NCBI GenBank assembly: GCA_004297825.1
Contig: SCSX01000019.1
Coordinates: 50,930-114,929 of the forward strand
Reading direction: 5' to 3'
Source: Spirochaetota bacterium
GTDB taxonomy: Bacteria > Spirochaetota > UBA4802 > UBA5368
DNA: 64,000 bases
Under the pieces are notes generated by a model that saw only the letters and a list, made by a program, of their open reading frames with translations, did no database searches and was not told the origin of the DNA. How positions within the stretch are numbered: the first letter of the stretch is position 1; every line of letters begins with the position of its first letter. The position numbers and the translations under genes were made by a program. Positions 25,343 through 34,947 of the stretch are shown one piece after another.

Positions 25343-26140
25343 ATGAGTGAACATACCGAAGAAATCGAGGTGACACAGGAAGACGCCCCCGGCGGGGGAT
25401 ATGTCATCCACGTGGAGAATTTCGATGGGCCGCTGGACCTGCTCTGGAGCCTCATTAAAAAGGCGAAGATCGACATCACCGAGATTTCAATATCCGGCAT
25501 AACCGAGCAATATATTGAATACCTCAAGCTCATGGAGAAGCTGAACATACAGGTCGCGGCCGATTTTATCGTCATGGCCTCCGAGCTCCTCTATTACAAG
25601 TCCAAGGCCCTGCTCCCGGGGGGCGACCTGGAGGACGAATACTTTGTCCCGCCCCTGCCTCCGGAACTTATCCAGAAACTGCTCGAATACAAGAAATACC
25701 AGACCGCGTCGCGGGAACTGCGCACACATTTCGAGATGCAGGCCGATTCCTACGTGCGGGAAAACGAGCTCAAGGGCATGTTCCGGGAAGAAGAACTGAT
25801 CGAGGTTTCCCTTTTCGATCTCCTGAGCGCATTCGCGGATATCATGGATTCGCGGGGCGAAATTGAGCAGAAAGAAATTGTATTTGACGAAATACTCGTC
25901 AGCGACAGGATTATATTCATCATGGACATGCTTCGGAAGAGCGAACAGATACTCTTCCTCGATATATTTCCCGACAGGCCAAGCCGCGGCGAGATCGTGG
26001 CAACCTTCCTTGCGATACTGGAAATGGCGAAGACCGCGCGTATCCGGGTGATGCAGCACCGGGTGTTCGGTGACATCCGAATTGTAAGGAATTTTGATCC
26101 CGCGGCGGAAGACCGGCTCGCAGAAGATAAAACAGAATGA
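25343..26140 (+). CDS. scpA: Segregation and condensation protein ScpA
   Basis: The 265-residue kleisin has the ScpA N-terminal core (VENFDGPLDLLWSLIKKAKIDI, then ISGITEQYIEYL), DFIVMASELLYYKSKALLP, and a C-terminal winged helix that contacts SMC. With ScpB it forms the SMC condensin complex on DNA. The ATG at 25343 is taken; an in-frame TTG at 25328 is possible. It overlaps scpB by four bases (ATGA). Confidence 0.94.
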   Translation: MSEHTEEIEVTQEDAPGGGYVIHVENFDGPLDLLWSLIKKAKIDITEISISGITEQYIEYLKLMEKLNIQVAADFIVMASELLYYKSKALLPGGDLEDEYFVPPLPPELIQKLLEYKKYQTASRELRTHFEMQADSYVRENELKGMFREEELIEVSLFDLLSAFADIMDSRGEIEQKEIVFDEILVSDRIIFIMDMLRKSEQILFLDIFPDRPSRGEIVATFLAILEMAKTARIRVMQHRVFGDIRIVRNFDPAAEDRLAEDKTE

Positions 26141-26829
26141 ACGAAAAAACAGAGACCCCGAAGGACGAAGACATGCCCGGCACCGTGGATACGGAAATGC
26201 GCAAGGGCGACAAGAAGGACCTCCCGGGCCGGGCCGGGTCGCGTGAAGACCGCCCGGTCATTGTGGCGGACGAGGAGCCGGCCGCGGAGAGCGAGGAGGC
26301 CGAGATGCACGGGCTCTTCGAGGCGGTCCTGTTCCTTTCCAACGACCCCCTGCCGCTTTCGTTTTTTGTGAAAAACCTGGGGGTCGATTCCACCCATGCC
26401 AAGATAATCCTTGATTCCCTGGTCGACGAATTCGAGGATCGTCACGGCGGACTGAAGCTCGTCCAGATTTCGAACGGGTACCAGTTCGTCACGGATAGCC
26501 GTTATGCGGAAAAGCTCCGCCGGATAATGGGCTTTACCAGGAAAGAGGGTCTTTCCAAGGGCATGCTCGAGACGTTGTCCATCATCGCCTACAAGCAGCC
26601 GGTGGTGATGGCGGAGATCGAGGAGCTCAGGGGGGTCTCGTCCCGAATGATGGTCGCAAATTTGATGAAGAGGAACCTGATCAAGCCGGTGGGCCGGAAA
26701 GAGCTGCCCGGACGGCCGCTCGCCTACGGGACGACCGACGAGTTTCTCCGTTACTTCGGGCTCAACAAGCTCTCCGACCTTCCGCGTCTCTCGGAAATCA
26801 AAGAATTCTCGTTCGAAAGCGAGGAGTAA
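26137..26829 (+). CDS. scpB: Segregation and condensation protein ScpB
   Basis: The 230-residue protein has an acidic, low-complexity N-terminal extension (about 1-50). Two winged-helix domains typical of ScpB follow (LFEAVLFLSNDPLPLSFFVK, then LETLSIIAYKQPVVMAEIEE and GRPLAYGTTDEFLRYFGL). It joins ScpA on SMC. Its stop codon directly abuts the pheA start, so translation is probably coupled. Confidence 0.94.
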   Translation: MNEKTETPKDEDMPGTVDTEMRKGDKKDLPGRAGSREDRPVIVADEEPAAESEEAEMHGLFEAVLFLSNDPLPLSFFVKNLGVDSTHAKIILDSLVDEFEDRHGGLKLVQISNGYQFVTDSRYAEKLRRIMGFTRKEGLSKGMLETLSIIAYKQPVVMAEIEELRGVSSRMMVANLMKRNLIKPVGRKELPGRPLAYGTTDEFLRYFGLNKLSDLPRLSEIKEFSFESEE

Positions 26830-27879
26830 ATGAGCGACGGATACGACGATCTTGACAAACAAATCATTGACCTCATATCGCGGCGTTTCGCCGCGTACAT
26901 CGAGGAGTTGAAGCGGACCGGTGCCGATGCCTCCCAGCTTTTCGCGCCCGCCGACAGGGGCAGGCTTTTCGAAATGATCGAATCGATGAACAAGGGACCT
27001 CTCTCGAGCGAGCTGTTCAAGCGCATCTACACGGAGCTCCTGACGCACGCCTCCGACCTCGTGAAGCCGGTGACAATCGCCTATCTTGGACCCGCAGGGA
27101 CCTTCACCCACCTGGCCCTGCGCGATATTTTCGGCGAAACGGCACAGGCGATTCCCATGAAGACGATACACGACGTCTTCACCGAGGTGGAGACGGGTCG
27201 CGTCACCTGCGGCGTCGTGCCCGTCGAAAACAGCACCGAGGGCGCGGTAACCTATACCCTGGACGAGCTGCTCGATACCGACTTGAAAATAGTCGCGGAA
27301 AAATCCCTTCGGATTTCGTACAGCCTGGCCTCGGTGGCCAAAGACATGAAGTCGATCAAGAAGCTTTATTCCCATCCGCAGTCGTTCGGCCAGTGCAAGG
27401 AGTGGATCAGGAAAAACCTTCCAAACGCGGAATTGCATCACGTGAACTCGAACGCACTGGCGGCGGAAACCGCTTCATGGGACAAGCTTTCCGGGGCGAT
27501 TACCTCCGAGGTGAGCGCGGAAATCAACAGGCTGAACGTGCTTGCGACCGGCATCGAGGATTCGAAGCAGAATCACACGCGCTTCCTGGTGATCGGAAGG
27601 ACCGACAATCCCCCCACGGGAAGAGACAAGACCTCCATCGTGTGCGCCCTCAAGGACAAGCCGGGGGCGCTCTACAACATGTTACAGCCCTTCAGCGATG
27701 CGGGGATTAATATGACGAAGATCGAATCCCGGCCGGACAAGAAAAAGATGTGGGAGTACAATTTTTTCATTGACTTCATCGGTCACAGGAATAGTAAGGA
27801 CGTCGTTAAAGTTATCGAACAAATGAGGGATGACCTTATATTCCTTAAGATTCTTGGGTCATATCCGATCGAAAACTAG
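26830..27879 (+). CDS. pheA: Chorismate mutase/prephenate dehydratase
   Basis: The 349-residue bifunctional enzyme has an AroQ-type helical N-terminus (about 1-80). The dehydratase domain (about 83-265) has AYLGPAGTFTHLA, VPVENSTEGAVT and HTRFLVIGR. The C-terminal ACT domain (about 272-349) has GALYNMLQPFSDAGINMTKI and the ESRP motif for phenylalanine feedback. It turns chorismate to phenylpyruvate. The mutase part is more divergent than the rest. It sits with aroF and tyrA. Confidence 0.95.
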   Translation: MSDGYDDLDKQIIDLISRRFAAYIEELKRTGADASQLFAPADRGRLFEMIESMNKGPLSSELFKRIYTELLTHASDLVKPVTIAYLGPAGTFTHLALRDIFGETAQAIPMKTIHDVFTEVETGRVTCGVVPVENSTEGAVTYTLDELLDTDLKIVAEKSLRISYSLASVAKDMKSIKKLYSHPQSFGQCKEWIRKNLPNAELHHVNSNALAAETASWDKLSGAITSEVSAEINRLNVLATGIEDSKQNHTRFLVIGRTDNPPTGRDKTSIVCALKDKPGALYNMLQPFSDAGINMTKIESRPDKKKMWEYNFFIDFIGHRNSKDVVKVIEQMRDDLIFLKILGSYPIEN

Positions 27880-27924
27880 CACACGCCCGCGAGGCGCGGG
27901 GATCACTCGCCACCGGAGTCCGAT

Positions 27925-28941
27925 ATGCTCATTGTACTCAAGCCGAACGTTTCCCAGGAAGAAGTCGACCATATAGTCGATAAAATCAAGTCGCTCAAGC
28001 TTCAGCCTCATGTGTCGCAAGGTGTTCATCGGACCATCATCACGGTGATCGGGGACGAGGATGTCCTCCGCGAACAGCCCCTTGAGGCCCTGGCGGGCGT
28101 CGAATCCGTAAAATCCATCCTGAAGCCGTTCAAGCTCGTCAGTCGCGAAACGCACCCGGACCGCACCGTGATCAGGGTGGACGACGTCGAAATAGGCGGG
28201 AATAAAATTGTGGTGATGGCGGGGCCCTGCTCGGTCGAGGGCGAGAAGGCGGTTATCGAACATGCGATGATGGTAAAGAAGGCGGGGGCGAGCATCTTCC
28301 GTGCCGGCGCGTACAAGCCAAGGACCTCACCGTATTCATTCCAGGGTTTCGGCGTCGAGGGGCTTAAATTTCTTGCGAAGGCGAAACGGGAAACGGGCCT
28401 TCCGATCGTGACCGAGGTTATGGATCCGCGCGACGTCGGCGTGGTCGCCGAGCACGCCGACATTTTGCAGATAGGCACGCGAAATATGCAGAACTACAAC
28501 CTGCTAAAAGAGGTCGGCAAGATCGACAAGCCGGTGCTCCTGAAGCGGGGCATGAGCGCAACCGTCAATGAATTCCTGATGTCCGCGGAATATATTCTGT
28601 CCAACGGGAATAAAAAGGTCGTTCTCTGCCCGCGCGGCATACGGACTTTCGAAGATATTACGCGCAACACCCTCGATGCGGGGGTCGTGCCTATCATCAA
28701 GGACCTGAGCCATCTCCCGGTGGTGTGCGATCCGAGTCACGCGATGGGCATCAAGGATTACGTACCCGCCGCGGGGCGGGCCTTCATCGCCGCGGGCGCC
28801 GACGGCCTTATCCTGGAGGCGCACCCCAATCCCGAAGATGCGCATTCGGACGGCCAGCAGACAATCGATTTCAAGACCCTTGTTGACCTTATAGCCGGAC
28901 TCAAGAAACTTGCACAGGCGCTCGATCGGGATATTTATTGA
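27925..28941 (+). CDS. aroF: DAHP synthase (AroF, type I-beta with N-terminal regulatory domain)
   Basis: The 338-residue protein has an N-terminal ferredoxin-like domain of about 75 residues (MLIVLKPNVSQEEVDHIVDK), as in Thermotoga DAHP synthase. The barrel follows with VVMAGPCSVE, AGAYKPRTSPYSFQG, LKRGM and VVCDPSHAMG. It condenses PEP and erythrose 4-phosphate, the first step of the shikimate pathway. The N-domain gives tyrosine feedback in relatives. Its stop overlaps the tyrA start by one base. Confidence 0.95.
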   Translation: MLIVLKPNVSQEEVDHIVDKIKSLKLQPHVSQGVHRTIITVIGDEDVLREQPLEALAGVESVKSILKPFKLVSRETHPDRTVIRVDDVEIGGNKIVVMAGPCSVEGEKAVIEHAMMVKKAGASIFRAGAYKPRTSPYSFQGFGVEGLKFLAKAKRETGLPIVTEVMDPRDVGVVAEHADILQIGTRNMQNYNLLKEVGKIDKPVLLKRGMSATVNEFLMSAEYILSNGNKKVVLCPRGIRTFEDITRNTLDAGVVPIIKDLSHLPVVCDPSHAMGIKDYVPAAGRAFIAAGADGLILEAHPNPEDAHSDGQQTIDFKTLVDLIAGLKKLAQALDRDIY

Positions 28942-29801
28942 TGTTTTCCCGAATCGCGGTCTTCGGACTGGGTTTGCTTGGCGGATCGATCTGCCGGGGT
29001 CTCAGAAGCATATCGCACCAGGGCGAAATCATCGCATTCGCGCGCGATCCCGGAAAGCTCGGAGACGCGCTGCGCGGGCGCGTCATCGACAGGGTGATCT
29101 CGATGGAGGCCGCGCGCCTCGATGGGATCGATCTCCTCATTATCTGCACCCCGGTATTTCACTCGATCGAATTGTTAAACACCATCCTGAATGACAGCGG
29201 GCTCGGTGCGACCTCGCTGGTGATCGACGTGGGGAGCGTCAAGTCGCCCATCGTCGAAGCGGCCCTGGCCAACCCAAGGGCCGACAGGTTTGTCGGGTGT
29301 CACCCGATGGCGGGTTCGGAAAGGACGGGATACGGGGCGAGCAGGCACGACTTGTATAACCAGGCACCGGTGATAATCACCCCGCACGCACGCAATGCGC
29401 GGGGGGATATAGAAAAGGTGGCCGGGTTCTGGCGGTCTCTCGGGGCCGTGGTGGTCGAGGCGGAGGCATCGTTTCATGACAGCGTCGTTGCCCGAACCAG
29501 CCACCTGCCCCATCTCCTGGCTTGTTCCGCAATGCATGCCATCGGGGGACTGGCGGAATCAATGGGGCCCGGCCTGACTAATTTCATGGGAAACGGCTTC
29601 CGCGACGTTACACGGATCGCGGCCGGTTCCCCCGAGATGTGGGCGGATATCTTCGCGGCAAATGGTACGAATATCGCGGCCGCTGCCCGGGACACTATCA
29701 AGATTATCGAGGACGTAATCGCCCGTATCGAAGCGAACGGGGACCCGCGGATGATTGCGGATTTTTTCGACCGCGCGCGGGAGCTTAGGAAGGGAATTTA
29801 G
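28941..29801 (+). CDS. tyrA: Prephenate/arogenate dehydrogenase
   Basis: The 286-residue protein has an N-terminal Rossmann fold (IAVFGLGLLGGSICRGL) and the TyrA helical domain with VIDVGSVKSPIV, GCHPMAGSERTGY and HDSVVARTSHLPHLLA. It converts prephenate (or arogenate) on the way to tyrosine using NAD(P). No ACT domain follows. The ATG at 28941 is taken because it overlaps the aroF stop. Confidence 0.94.
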   Translation: MFSRIAVFGLGLLGGSICRGLRSISHQGEIIAFARDPGKLGDALRGRVIDRVISMEAARLDGIDLLIICTPVFHSIELLNTILNDSGLGATSLVIDVGSVKSPIVEAALANPRADRFVGCHPMAGSERTGYGASRHDLYNQAPVIITPHARNARGDIEKVAGFWRSLGAVVVEAEASFHDSVVARTSHLPHLLACSAMHAIGGLAESMGPGLTNFMGNGFRDVTRIAAGSPEMWADIFAANGTNIAAAARDTIKIIEDVIARIEANGDPRMIADFFDRARELRKGI

Positions 29802-29803
29802 CG

Positions 29804-30484
29804 ATGGAAGGCAGGCGTCTTGTGGTCGCGGTGGATGGGCCCGCCGGGTCGGGGAAAAGCAGCGTGTGCAGGGACGCGGCGCGTCGGCTGCATCTGCACT
29901 ATATCGATTCCGGCGCGCTGTACCGGGCGATCACCTGGTACCTCCTGAGAAACAGGGATTCGTTACGGACGGGGGTCGATTATGCCGGGGAGATTAAAAA
30001 CCTCGTCATTGCGCAGCGCTTTAACGATGATGGAACCGTGAGCACCTTTGTGAACGGTGATGACGTATCCGGCCCCATACGGAGTGAAATGATCGCGAAA
30101 AATATCGGCGTGGTGTCCGATGATCCCGGCATTCGAGGATTCGTTAACGCGCTTCTGCGATCCTGGGCGGGAAGCGCATCGATCATCATGGATGGGAGGG
30201 ATATCGGCACCGTGGTCTTCCCGGACGCGGATGTTAAAATATTTCTTGACGCTACCGCGGAGGTACGCTCTCTGAGGAGGGTCAGGGAGTATCAGGGACA
30301 GGGAAAAACGGTTGACGCAGAGGCTATAAGAAAGCAGATTATCCAGAGAGACTTGGAGGATACCTCGCGTCCCTTCGGTCGTCTCGTCAGAGCGGACGAT
30401 GCGCATTACCTGGAAACCTCCTCAATGAACAGGGACGAAGTGGTGGAATATCTGGTCGATTATATCTCCGGCAGGGCGAGATGA
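29804..30484 (+). CDS. cmk: Cytidylate kinase
   Basis: The 226-residue P-loop kinase has VAVDGPAGSGKSSVCRDAA (Walker A), YIDSGALYRAITW, MDGRDIGTVVFPDADVKIFL and TSSMNRDEVV, all typical of CMP kinase. It phosphorylates CMP and dCMP. It follows tyrA by two bases and precedes rpsA, an order common across bacteria. Confidence 0.96.
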   Translation: MEGRRLVVAVDGPAGSGKSSVCRDAARRLHLHYIDSGALYRAITWYLLRNRDSLRTGVDYAGEIKNLVIAQRFNDDGTVSTFVNGDDVSGPIRSEMIAKNIGVVSDDPGIRGFVNALLRSWAGSASIIMDGRDIGTVVFPDADVKIFLDATAEVRSLRRVREYQGQGKTVDAEAIRKQIIQRDLEDTSRPFGRLVRADDAHYLETSSMNRDEVVEYLVDYISGRAR

Positions 30485-30546
30485 ACAGCATCTCCATGAA
30501 TCAGCGCTTTTTTTCATCAACACTATAGACGCAAGGGTTACGGCTC

Positions 30547-32220
30547 ATGAGCGACGCACGTGAAAAGACCGATGAACAGATCAGCATGGAAAACATCGCC
30601 AAGAGCGCGCTGGAATCCATCCCGCCCCGTAAGATGTTACAGGGAGAAATAGTCACCATAGACAACGATTTTGTTTATGTCAACGTGGGGACAAAGTCCG
30701 ACGGGCGGGTGAGCCTGGAAGAATTCAAGAACCGTCCGGCCGTGGGAGATGTTATCGACATAATGCTGCAGAACAGCCGTATGGTTGACGGCATGTACAT
30801 CTTCTCGCACGAGGCCGCGCTCAGGGAAAAAGGCTGGCAGACGTTCGTCGACCTGGTGAAAAGCGGCGCCCAGCATGTGTCGGGGACCGTACTCAGCTCC
30901 AGCAACAAGGGCGTAATCGTCGATGTCGAGGGGATTCAGGCTTTTCTCCCCTTTTCGCATGCGGGTGATGTGAAGGTAAAAAACAATGCAAGCGCCGGTC
31001 TTACGTTCACCTTCAAGATCAAGAGCGTCGATGAGAAAAAGAAATCACTGCTCCTCAGCCGGAAAGAATACCTGGACGAGCAAAAGGAAAAATTCTGGAA
31101 TAATCTCGCCGCCTCGTTCAAACCCGGCGACCGGATCACCGGCAAAGTCACGAAATTCGTCGATTTCGGGGTGTTCGTCGATATCGGAGGGGTCGAGGGA
31201 CTCCTGCATAAGAACGATATAACCTGGAAACGTGTTTTCAAGAAGAAGAACATTATTAAAGTCGGCGAGGAACGCGAGTTCGTGATACTCGATATCAATC
31301 GCCCCGAAGGGAAAATTTCCCTGGGATTGAAACAGCTCGTGGACGATCCCTGGACACATATCGATGAGAAGTACCATGTGGGCGACAGGGTGAACGGGCG
31401 GGTGGTCACTATTGTGAACCAGGGCGTGTTCATGGAGATAGAGGACGGCATAGAGGGTTTCCTGGGCGCGCATGACGTTTCGTGGACCAAGAAGATGATT
31501 TCCACCAAGGACACGTTTGCGAAAGGGCAGGTGATCGAGGTAATGGTCACGTCCGTCGACTCGAGGGAGCGAAAGCTTGCACTCGGGCTCAAGCAGATAC
31601 TTCCGAATCCGTGGGACAGCATTGAGCAGCGCTTCCCGGCAGGTACCGTCCTGAAGCGCCAGGTGAAAAAGGTGGTCTCCTTCGGGATGTTCGTGGGAAT
31701 AGATGACGATATCGATGGCCTTGTCCACCAGTCCGACATCAGCTGGGAAGATTCATCGAGGGATCCGGCTCACTCCTACAAGGCGGGCGACGAGGTCGAA
31801 TTCAAGATTCTCGAAATTCGCCGGGACGAGATGAAGATATCGTGCGGTATCAAACAGCTCACTCGTTCTCCCTGGGAGGCGATAAAGGAAAAATATCCGC
31901 CCCGGTCGCGTGTATCCGGTATCATCTCCGGCGTCGTGCAGTTCGGTGTATTCGTGAAGCTCGAAGGCGATGTGGAGGGCCTCGTCCACGTATCCGAGGT
32001 CTCCCGCCGCAAGATAGAGAATCTCGAGGATAAATTCAAAACCGGGGACCAGGTTAGCGCCGTAGTCCTGGGCGTCGACGTCGACCGAAAGCGGCTCTCC
32101 CTCAGCATAAAGCAGCTCGAGGCGGCCGAAGAAAAGGAAGTACTCTCCAAGATCCTCAATAACGCCGGTTCCTCCCGCGTTACCATCGGCGATCTGATCA
32201 AGATGAAGCAGGGAGAATAG
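30547..32220 (+). CDS. rpsA: 30S ribosomal protein S1
   Basis: The 557-residue protein consists of about six S1 RNA-binding domains. The clearest are domains 3-6, each with a G-x-V-x-FGVFV core (e.g. GKVTKFVDFGVFVDIGG and SGIISGVVQFGVFVKLEG) and a closing KISLGLKQL-type segment. It helps mRNAs bind the 30S subunit. It follows cmk by 62 bases, as in many bacteria. Confidence 0.96.
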   Translation: MSDAREKTDEQISMENIAKSALESIPPRKMLQGEIVTIDNDFVYVNVGTKSDGRVSLEEFKNRPAVGDVIDIMLQNSRMVDGMYIFSHEAALREKGWQTFVDLVKSGAQHVSGTVLSSSNKGVIVDVEGIQAFLPFSHAGDVKVKNNASAGLTFTFKIKSVDEKKKSLLLSRKEYLDEQKEKFWNNLAASFKPGDRITGKVTKFVDFGVFVDIGGVEGLLHKNDITWKRVFKKKNIIKVGEEREFVILDINRPEGKISLGLKQLVDDPWTHIDEKYHVGDRVNGRVVTIVNQGVFMEIEDGIEGFLGAHDVSWTKKMISTKDTFAKGQVIEVMVTSVDSRERKLALGLKQILPNPWDSIEQRFPAGTVLKRQVKKVVSFGMFVGIDDDIDGLVHQSDISWEDSSRDPAHSYKAGDEVEFKILEIRRDEMKISCGIKQLTRSPWEAIKEKYPPRSRVSGIISGVVQFGVFVKLEGDVEGLVHVSEVSRRKIENLEDKFKTGDQVSAVVLGVDVDRKRLSLSIKQLEAAEEKEVLSKILNNAGSSRVTIGDLIKMKQGE

Positions 32221-32229
32221 GCGCGGACA

Positions 32230-32940
32230 ATGGAATCCAGGGAAATTGAAATAAGGCGAAACATCGTCGAAAAAGCCCTCATGACAGTCAAGGACTACGT
32301 GAGGCACCATCGAAAACAGGTGGCATACGGTGCGGCCGGGACGCTTATCGGCGCCATCTTCGTTATGAGCATGGTTGTTTACTATGACCACAGGGCAAGC
32401 ACCGAGCTCGTTCAGTTCGAACAGGCGCTTGACAAGTATCGCGCGGGCTTTCCGGCGGACGACAGGGAGCGTGGGGCTGCCCTTGACAAGGCTGCACAAG
32501 AGCTCGCTGCTATCGTCGATTCTTCTTACTGGGGCTACGTACACGAATTCGGATATTATATAATCGGGAACCTGTTCTTTGCCGAGAGCAGGTACAAGGA
32601 ATCGAAAGACTACTTTCTCAGGTTTACGGATAAAAACCCGGGATCGTTTTTCGCCCCTATGGGACTCCAGCAGGCGGCTCGTTCATGCGAATACCTGGGC
32701 GACGTTAAGGGGGCGAAACAGATATATGTCGTGATCGAGAAGGAATACGGCAAAAGCGCGATTTCAGATCAGATTTCCTACGATCTCGGACGATTAAGCG
32801 AGCAAGAAGGCGATCATTTCAAGGCACGCGAGTATTTTAACAAGGTTGTCTCTGAATTTCCGCGCTCCCCGTTCGCGCAGAAAGCCAAGGAGAGGATCAT
32901 GCTGCTGGGAGTCGCGGAGAAGAAGGATACGCGGCCCTGA
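32230..32940 (+). CDS. Membrane-anchored TPR protein (YfgM/BamD-like repeats)
   Basis: The 236-residue protein has a transmembrane helix at about 37-56 (AYGAAGTLIGAIFVMSMVVY). Tetratricopeptide-like helices follow (YYIIGNLFFAESRYKESKDY and ISYDLGRLSEQEGDHFKARE). The N-terminus is cytoplasmic and basic, and the repeats face the periplasm, as in YfgM. Such proteins assist secretion or envelope assembly. It lies nine bases after rpsA and is probably co-transcribed. Confidence 0.75.
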   Translation: MESREIEIRRNIVEKALMTVKDYVRHHRKQVAYGAAGTLIGAIFVMSMVVYYDHRASTELVQFEQALDKYRAGFPADDRERGAALDKAAQELAAIVDSSYWGYVHEFGYYIIGNLFFAESRYKESKDYFLRFTDKNPGSFFAPMGLQQAARSCEYLGDVKGAKQIYVVIEKEYGKSAISDQISYDLGRLSEQEGDHFKAREYFNKVVSEFPRSPFAQKAKERIMLLGVAEKKDTRP

Positions 32941-32994
32941 AGAAATTTCCGTCTCTTGTGCCGGCAAAAATTTCTTCCCTTGAATAAATTGCTA

Positions 32995-33023
32995 TTGACA
33001 TAATGGGGACGTAAATATAACTA
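32995..33023 (+). promoter_or_regulatory. Putative sigma-70 promoter of rpmF
   Basis: A consensus TTGACA (32995-33000) is followed after 17 bases by TAACTA (33018-33023), or after 15 bases by the better TATAAC (33016-33021). The start would lie about 75 bases before rpmF. Confidence 0.55.
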
Positions 33024-33101
33024 CACCTATCTTTCAATCCACCTGGTTAGAATTGCATACTGTCGACATTCGATAAATATCAAGATATATGGAGTTAGGC
33101 C

Positions 33102-33299
33102 GTGGCTGTTCCAAAGAGAAGAAAATCAAAATCAAAAAGCAGGATGCGCCGCTCACATGACGCCATTGGTGCTCCGAACCTGCGTCCCTGTCCCAAGTGC
33201 GGCGCGTACGCACTGCCCCACAGGGTGTGTCCTTCGTGCGGATATTACAAGGACATACTTGTAGTAGCACCGAAAATAAGAACCAAAGAAACCAAGTAG
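33102..33299 (+). CDS. rpmF: 50S ribosomal protein L32
   Basis: The 65-residue protein begins with GTG: (M)[18 protein letters not shown], the L32 signature. It has a zinc ribbon of two CxxC pairs (CPKCG and CPSCG), so it is the zinc-binding form. GGAG lies upstream. It is followed directly by acpP, without the plsX-fab genes found there in many bacteria. Confidence 0.96.
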   Translation: MAVPKRRKSKSKSRMRRSHDAIGAPNLRPCPKCGAYALPHRVCPSCGYYKDILVVAPKIRTKETK

Positions 33300-33379
33300 T
33301 CATACCCGCCGCGCGGAAGGGAGCCCGGGTGCGTTTGCGCACATCCTGTGCCCCCTGCCCACGGATGACGCAGAAAGGC

Positions 33380-33407
33380 TTGACAGCGAATGCTTCATGG
33401 GTATATT
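33380..33407 (+). promoter_or_regulatory. Sigma-70-type promoter of acpP
   Basis: TTGACA (33380-33385) and TATATT (33402-33407) are separated by 16 bases, about 65 bases before acpP. This would give the abundant carrier protein its own strong transcription. Confidence 0.65.
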
Positions 33408-33472
33408 GGTGCAGGTTTTAGCGCCCGTGTGGGGTCGCGCCGGTAGAAACGAGAGAATGCGGAGGAGGGGTC

Positions 33473-33709
33473 ATGTCGGTTGATTTCGAGAAGATAAAAA
33501 AGATCATCGTAGATCAGCTTGGCGTCGATGAGTCCGAAGTGACCGAAGACGCTTCTTTCATGGACGATCTCGGCGCAGATTCGCTCGACACCGTCGAGCT
33601 CGTAATGGCCCTTGAAGAAGAGTTCGGAATCGAGATACCGGATGAGGATGCGGAAAAGCTCCAGACCGTCGGGGATGCCCTCAAATATATCCAGTCCAAG
33701 CTCAAGTAA
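33473..33709 (+). CDS. acpP: Acyl carrier protein
   Basis: The 78-residue acidic helical protein has the phosphopantetheine site [18 protein letters not shown] with Ser37. It carries acyl chains in fatty-acid and lipid synthesis. GGAGGAGG precedes the ATG. rnc follows, as in many genomes, but fabF is absent between them. Confidence 0.98.
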   Translation: MSVDFEKIKKIIVDQLGVDESEVTEDASFMDDLGADSLDTVELVMALEEEFGIEIPDEDAEKLQTVGDALKYIQSKLK

Positions 33710-33745
33710 TACGCCGGTCAGCGGAACACAGCCTTCCACCCGCTC

Positions 33746-34492
33746 ATGACAACAGAGGAAAAAGACCCCAGGCTCAAAAAGAAGCAGCGCGTTCGGCAAC
33801 TCACACACTTTCAAAACAATACCAGGACGAAATTCAGCGACAAGCGCCTGTTGAACAGGGCGCTCACGCACCGGTCGTACATAAACGAGGCGGGTCCGCA
33901 CGTGAAGGACAACGAGCGGCTGGAATACCTGGGCGATTCGGTGCTCGCGCTCGTGGTGAACGAATACCTGTTCAAGAGATTCGAAAAATATGTCGAGGGC
34001 GATCTCGCAAAGATCAAGTCCGCCGTGGTATCCGAAGCCACCCTCTCAAAGGTCGCCAAGGAGATCCAGCTGGGGGATTTTATCCTGCTGGGCAGGGGAG
34101 AAGAAATCAGCGGCGGGCGCAGCCGAAACTCGATTCTTGCGAACACCCTGGAAGCGGTGATTGGCGCGCTCTACCTTGATGCGGGCCTGAAGGAAAGCAA
34201 GAAATTCGTACTTTCGCTCCTCAAGAAAGACATCGAGCGGATCGACAGTGCTTCGTACTATCGCGATCCCAAGACCACATTGCAGGAGTATGTTCAAAAA
34301 AAATACCGCGAGAAGCCCGTCTACGAGGTAGTCAAGGAATCCGGCCCGGACCACCTGAAGGAATTTACCGTAACCCTTATTATCAATGGCGTGCGGATAT
34401 CGAGCGGATCGGGGAGCAGCAAGAGGAAGGCGGAGATGGAAGCGGCGCGCGCGGCCCTTGAGGCGATGCTGGCCGGGACGGAAAATCCATGA
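33746..34492 (+). CDS. rnc: Ribonuclease III
   Basis: The 248-residue protein has the RNase III catalytic domain with HRSYINEAG and the signature NERLEYLGDSVLALVVNEYL (the Glu/Asp ligands). A C-terminal double-stranded-RNA-binding domain follows from about residue 172 (KTTLQEYVQKKYREKPVYEV onward). It cleaves double-stranded rRNA precursors. Its stop overlaps the next start (ATGA). Confidence 0.97.
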   Translation: MTTEEKDPRLKKKQRVRQLTHFQNNTRTKFSDKRLLNRALTHRSYINEAGPHVKDNERLEYLGDSVLALVVNEYLFKRFEKYVEGDLAKIKSAVVSEATLSKVAKEIQLGDFILLGRGEEISGGRSRNSILANTLEAVIGALYLDAGLKESKKFVLSLLKKDIERIDSASYYRDPKTTLQEYVQKKYREKPVYEVVKESGPDHLKEFTVTLIINGVRISSGSGSSKRKAEMEAARAALEAMLAGTENP

Positions 34493-34947
34493 TCCTTGGG
34501 AAAAGCAAGCGTCCCAGGATTCGCGTAGCGGGAATCGTGATCGAAAGCGGTCGTGTCCTGCTGATCGCGCACCAAAAAGCCGGCAAGGTTTACTGGCTTC
34601 TTCCCGGCGGCGGCGTCGAATATACGGAGTCGCTTCCCGACGCGCTTGCGCGCGAATTCAGGGAGGAGTTGCAGCTGGATGTGCAGCCGGGCGATATCGC
34701 CTTCGTGTCCGATTCAATCAATCCGGCGAGCGGGCGCCATGTCGTGAACATTTGCTTTCATTGTGGAAAGGCCGGCGGCAGGATAACCTTGGGCAAAGAT
34801 CGCAGGCTTCACAGTTACGGCTTTTTCACCGCCGAACAAGTTTCCCATTTGACGATATTCCCCCCGGTAAACGACGAGCTTGTCGCCGCGCTCGGGCGCT
34901 CATCCCACGGGAGGGTGTACCTGGGGGCGCGATGGATGGACCTGTAA
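34489..34947 (+). CDS. Nudix hydrolase
   Basis: The 152-residue Nudix-fold protein has a box beginning GGVEYTES and ending REFREELQLDV. It fits G-x5-E-x7-R-E-U-x-E-E, except that the usual Gly after the EE pair is Gln. The catalytic Glu residues are kept, so pyrophosphohydrolase activity on a nucleoside diphosphate derivative is likely. It overlaps rnc by four bases and aroB by sixteen. Confidence 0.85.
   Translation: MILGKSKRPRIRVAGIVIESGRVLLIAHQKAGKVYWLLPGGGVEYTESLPDALAREFREELQLDVQPGDIAFVSDSINPASGRHVVNICFHCGKAGGRITLGKDRRLHSYGFFTAEQVSHLTIFPPVNDELVAALGRSSHGRVYLGARWMDL

Noticed and set aside
34386..34931. Upstream extension of the aroB frame
   Set aside because: It covers rnc and the Nudix gene in another frame; the AroB family begins at 34932.
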